From assembly GCF_900116045.1 (NCBI RefSeq), contig NZ_LT630450.1, forward strand, positions 2,628,501 to 2,692,500: 64,000 bases of DNA, given 5' to 3'. Of the stretch, positions 63,004 to 64,000 are shown piece by piece. The stretch's first letter is position 1; the number at the start of each line of letters is the position of its first letter. Origin of the DNA: Desulfovibrio piger (lineage in GTDB: Bacteria; Desulfobacterota; Desulfovibrionia; Desulfovibrionales; Desulfovibrionaceae). Position numbers and translations under genes: made by a program. A model generated the notes under the pieces. That model worked only from the letters and a program-made list of their open reading frames with translations. It did no database searches and had not been told where the DNA came from.

Positions 63004-63675
63004 CTAGCGGTTGCCGAAGCCGGGGATGCTGTAGCGCTTTTCCAGCCAGCGCAGGCACCAGGTGGCCAGGGAGACCAGGATGAGGTAGTAGAGGCCCACG
63101 GCCAGGAAAACTTCGGTATTGCGGAAGGTGTCCGAGGCCAGCACCTTGGCTTCGCTCATGAGCTCGTTACAGGTCACGAGCATGGCGAGGGAGCTGTACT
63201 TGATGAGGTAGATGATCTCGTTGCCGCAGCCGGGCAGGGCACGGCGGGCGGCCTGGGGGATGACGATCCAGAACACCGTCTGGAAGGTGGTCATGCCCAG
63301 GGCCTGGGCGGCCTTGATCTGTCCCTGGCGGATGGAGAGCAGGGCGCCGCGGATGTATTCCGAATGGTAGGCGGCGCTGCACAGGATGAAGCTCAGCAGG
63401 GCGGCGCCGTAGGGCTCGAAATAGATGCCCATCTTGGGCAGGGCGTAATAGATCATCATCAGCTGCACGGCCAGCGGCACGCCGCGGATGATGGCGGTAT
63501 ACCAGTTGCCCAGCCGGCTGCACCAGGGACCGCCGAAAGCCCGCAGGCAGCCCAGCGCCACACCGCCCACGAAGCCCAGGATGCTGGCCGGGATGATGAG
63601 GGCGATGGACACCTTCAGGCCCTGGTTGAGGGCCGGGATGACCTCCTGGGTGAAGAAGGGGATGTCGATGACCAC
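63004..63675 (-). CDS. Polar amino-acid ABC transporter permease (HisM/GlnP type)
   Basis: The 223-residue permease has five transmembrane segments and the family signature IIRGVPLAVQLMMIYYALP, then the EAA loop GALLSIRQGQIKAAQALGMTTFQTVFWIVIPQAARRALPGCGNEII. It starts at GTG 63,675, two bases after the stop of the ATPase gene. The substrate within polar amino acids cannot be told from sequence alone. Confidence 0.9.
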   Translation of the reverse strand: MVIDIPFFTQEVIPALNQGLKVSIALIIPASILGFVGGVALGCLRAFGGPWCSRLGNWYTAIIRGVPLAVQLMMIYYALPKMGIYFEPYGAALLSFILCSAAYHSEYIRGALLSIRQGQIKAAQALGMTTFQTVFWIVIPQAARRALPGCGNEIIYLIKYSSLAMLVTCNELMSEAKVLASDTFRNTEVFLAVGLYYLILVSLATWCLRWLEKRYSIPGFGNR

Positions 63676-63677
63676 GC

Positions 63678-64000
63678 CTAGGCCCCCATGTCCAGCAGGT
63701 GCGCGCAGAAGTCGCGGGTGCGGGTATTGCTGCCTTCGGCCAGCAGGGTCTCGGGCGCGCCCTGCTCGATGATGACGCCGCGTTCCATGAACAGGATCTC
63801 ATGGGCCAGGGCACGGGCGAAGTCCATCTGGTGGGTGGCCATGATCATGGTCATGCCGCCTCTGGAAAGGTCGCGGATGACGGAGAGCACTTCGCCCACC
63901 AGTTCCGGGTCCAGGGCGGAGGTAGGCTCGTCCAGCAGGATGACCTTGGGATCCATGGCCAGGGCACGGGCTATGGCCACGCGCTGTTTCTGGCCGCCGG
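63678..64000 (-). CDS. Polar amino-acid ABC transporter ATPase, truncated by the window edge
   Basis: Only the C-terminal ~107 residues are present: the end of the signature (GGQKQRVAIARALAMDP), Walker B VILLDEPTSALDPE, MTMIMATHQMDFARALAHEILFMERG (H-loop) and the GlnQ-like tail. The N-terminal half including Walker A lies beyond 64,000. It is the partner of the permease at 63,004-63,675. Confidence 0.93.
   Translation of the reverse strand, partial: GGQKQRVAIARALAMDPKVILLDEPTSALDPELVGEVLSVIRDLSRGGMTMIMATHQMDFARALAHEILFMERGVIIEQGAPETLLAEGSNTRTRDFCAHLLDMGA

Overview
The window joins two kinds of DNA. Bases ~49,200-64,000 are a GC-rich chromosomal backbone of a Desulfovibrio-like sulfate reducer. 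Support for this is the nickel ABC transporter, a MucR/Ros zinc-finger regulator, indolepyruvate oxidoreductase (iorAB), proA-nadD, a tRNA-Ser(CGA) and a polar amino-acid ABC transporter; the genus call is an inference from gene content and codon use. Bases 1-49,195 are accessory DNA of lower GC that has accumulated at the 3' end of a tRNA-Glu-type gene. The right-hand chromosomal flank still carries the tRNA-style terminator (49,205-49,237), so the intact tRNA is expected left of the window.

Element 1 (1 to ~35,660) is most of an integrative conjugative element with a Dot/Icm (IncI, MPF-I) type IV secretion system. On the left it has an oriT-like palindrome, a MobC/NikA-like accessory protein and a fused MOBP relaxase-primase. 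Next comes a 2,220-residue methyltransferase-helicase of the DarB/antirestriction type with a small gene embedded in another frame. The rest is a long minus-strand operon running from 34,944 down to 10,540: replication-type HTH protein, DotH, DotG, IcmC/TraQ-like, IcmD-like, DotI, DotO, TraW-like, DotA, a small membrane protein, DotD, DotC, DotB, IcmT, a small protein, ArdC, topoisomerase III, an exported protein, a lytic transglycosylase, DotM, DotL and a DsbA-like thiol oxidoreductase. Two toxin-antitoxin modules (MazEF-like and DinJ-YafQ-like) sit head-on to the operon at gene junctions.

Element 2 (~35,659-49,195) is a 13.5-kb integrative mobilizable element bounded by a 19-bp direct repeat. 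It carries a P4-type integrase, an AlpA-like regulator, a toprim primase-helicase, an iteron-rich putative origin, a MobV relaxase, an HTH protein and a complete type I restriction-modification operon, hsdM-fic-hsdS-hsdR. It has no secretion genes and could use the neighbouring T4SS.

The most interesting locus is this hsd operon. hsdS is split in two by an (CAGA)8 tract, so that loss of one repeat unit or gain of two would fuse the halves into a normal two-TRD specificity subunit. Upstream in the same gene is a 12-bp x3 tract encoding the (T)AEL spacer repeat known from EcoR124-type enzymes. A class III (C-terminally autoinhibited) Fic AMP-transferase is co-translated between hsdM and hsdS. 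This is a candidate multi-state, phase-variable defence system on a mobilizable island. Element 1 carries two antirestriction-type genes (DarB-like and ArdC).

The backbone on the right reads: nikABCDE plus a SAM methyltransferase (49.5-55.5 kb, plus), mucR (minus), tRNA-Ser (minus), proA-nadD (minus), a TPR protein and iorAB (plus), a small intergenic area with two inverted copies of an ~80-bp repeat, and a truncated amino-acid ABC transporter at the edge (minus).
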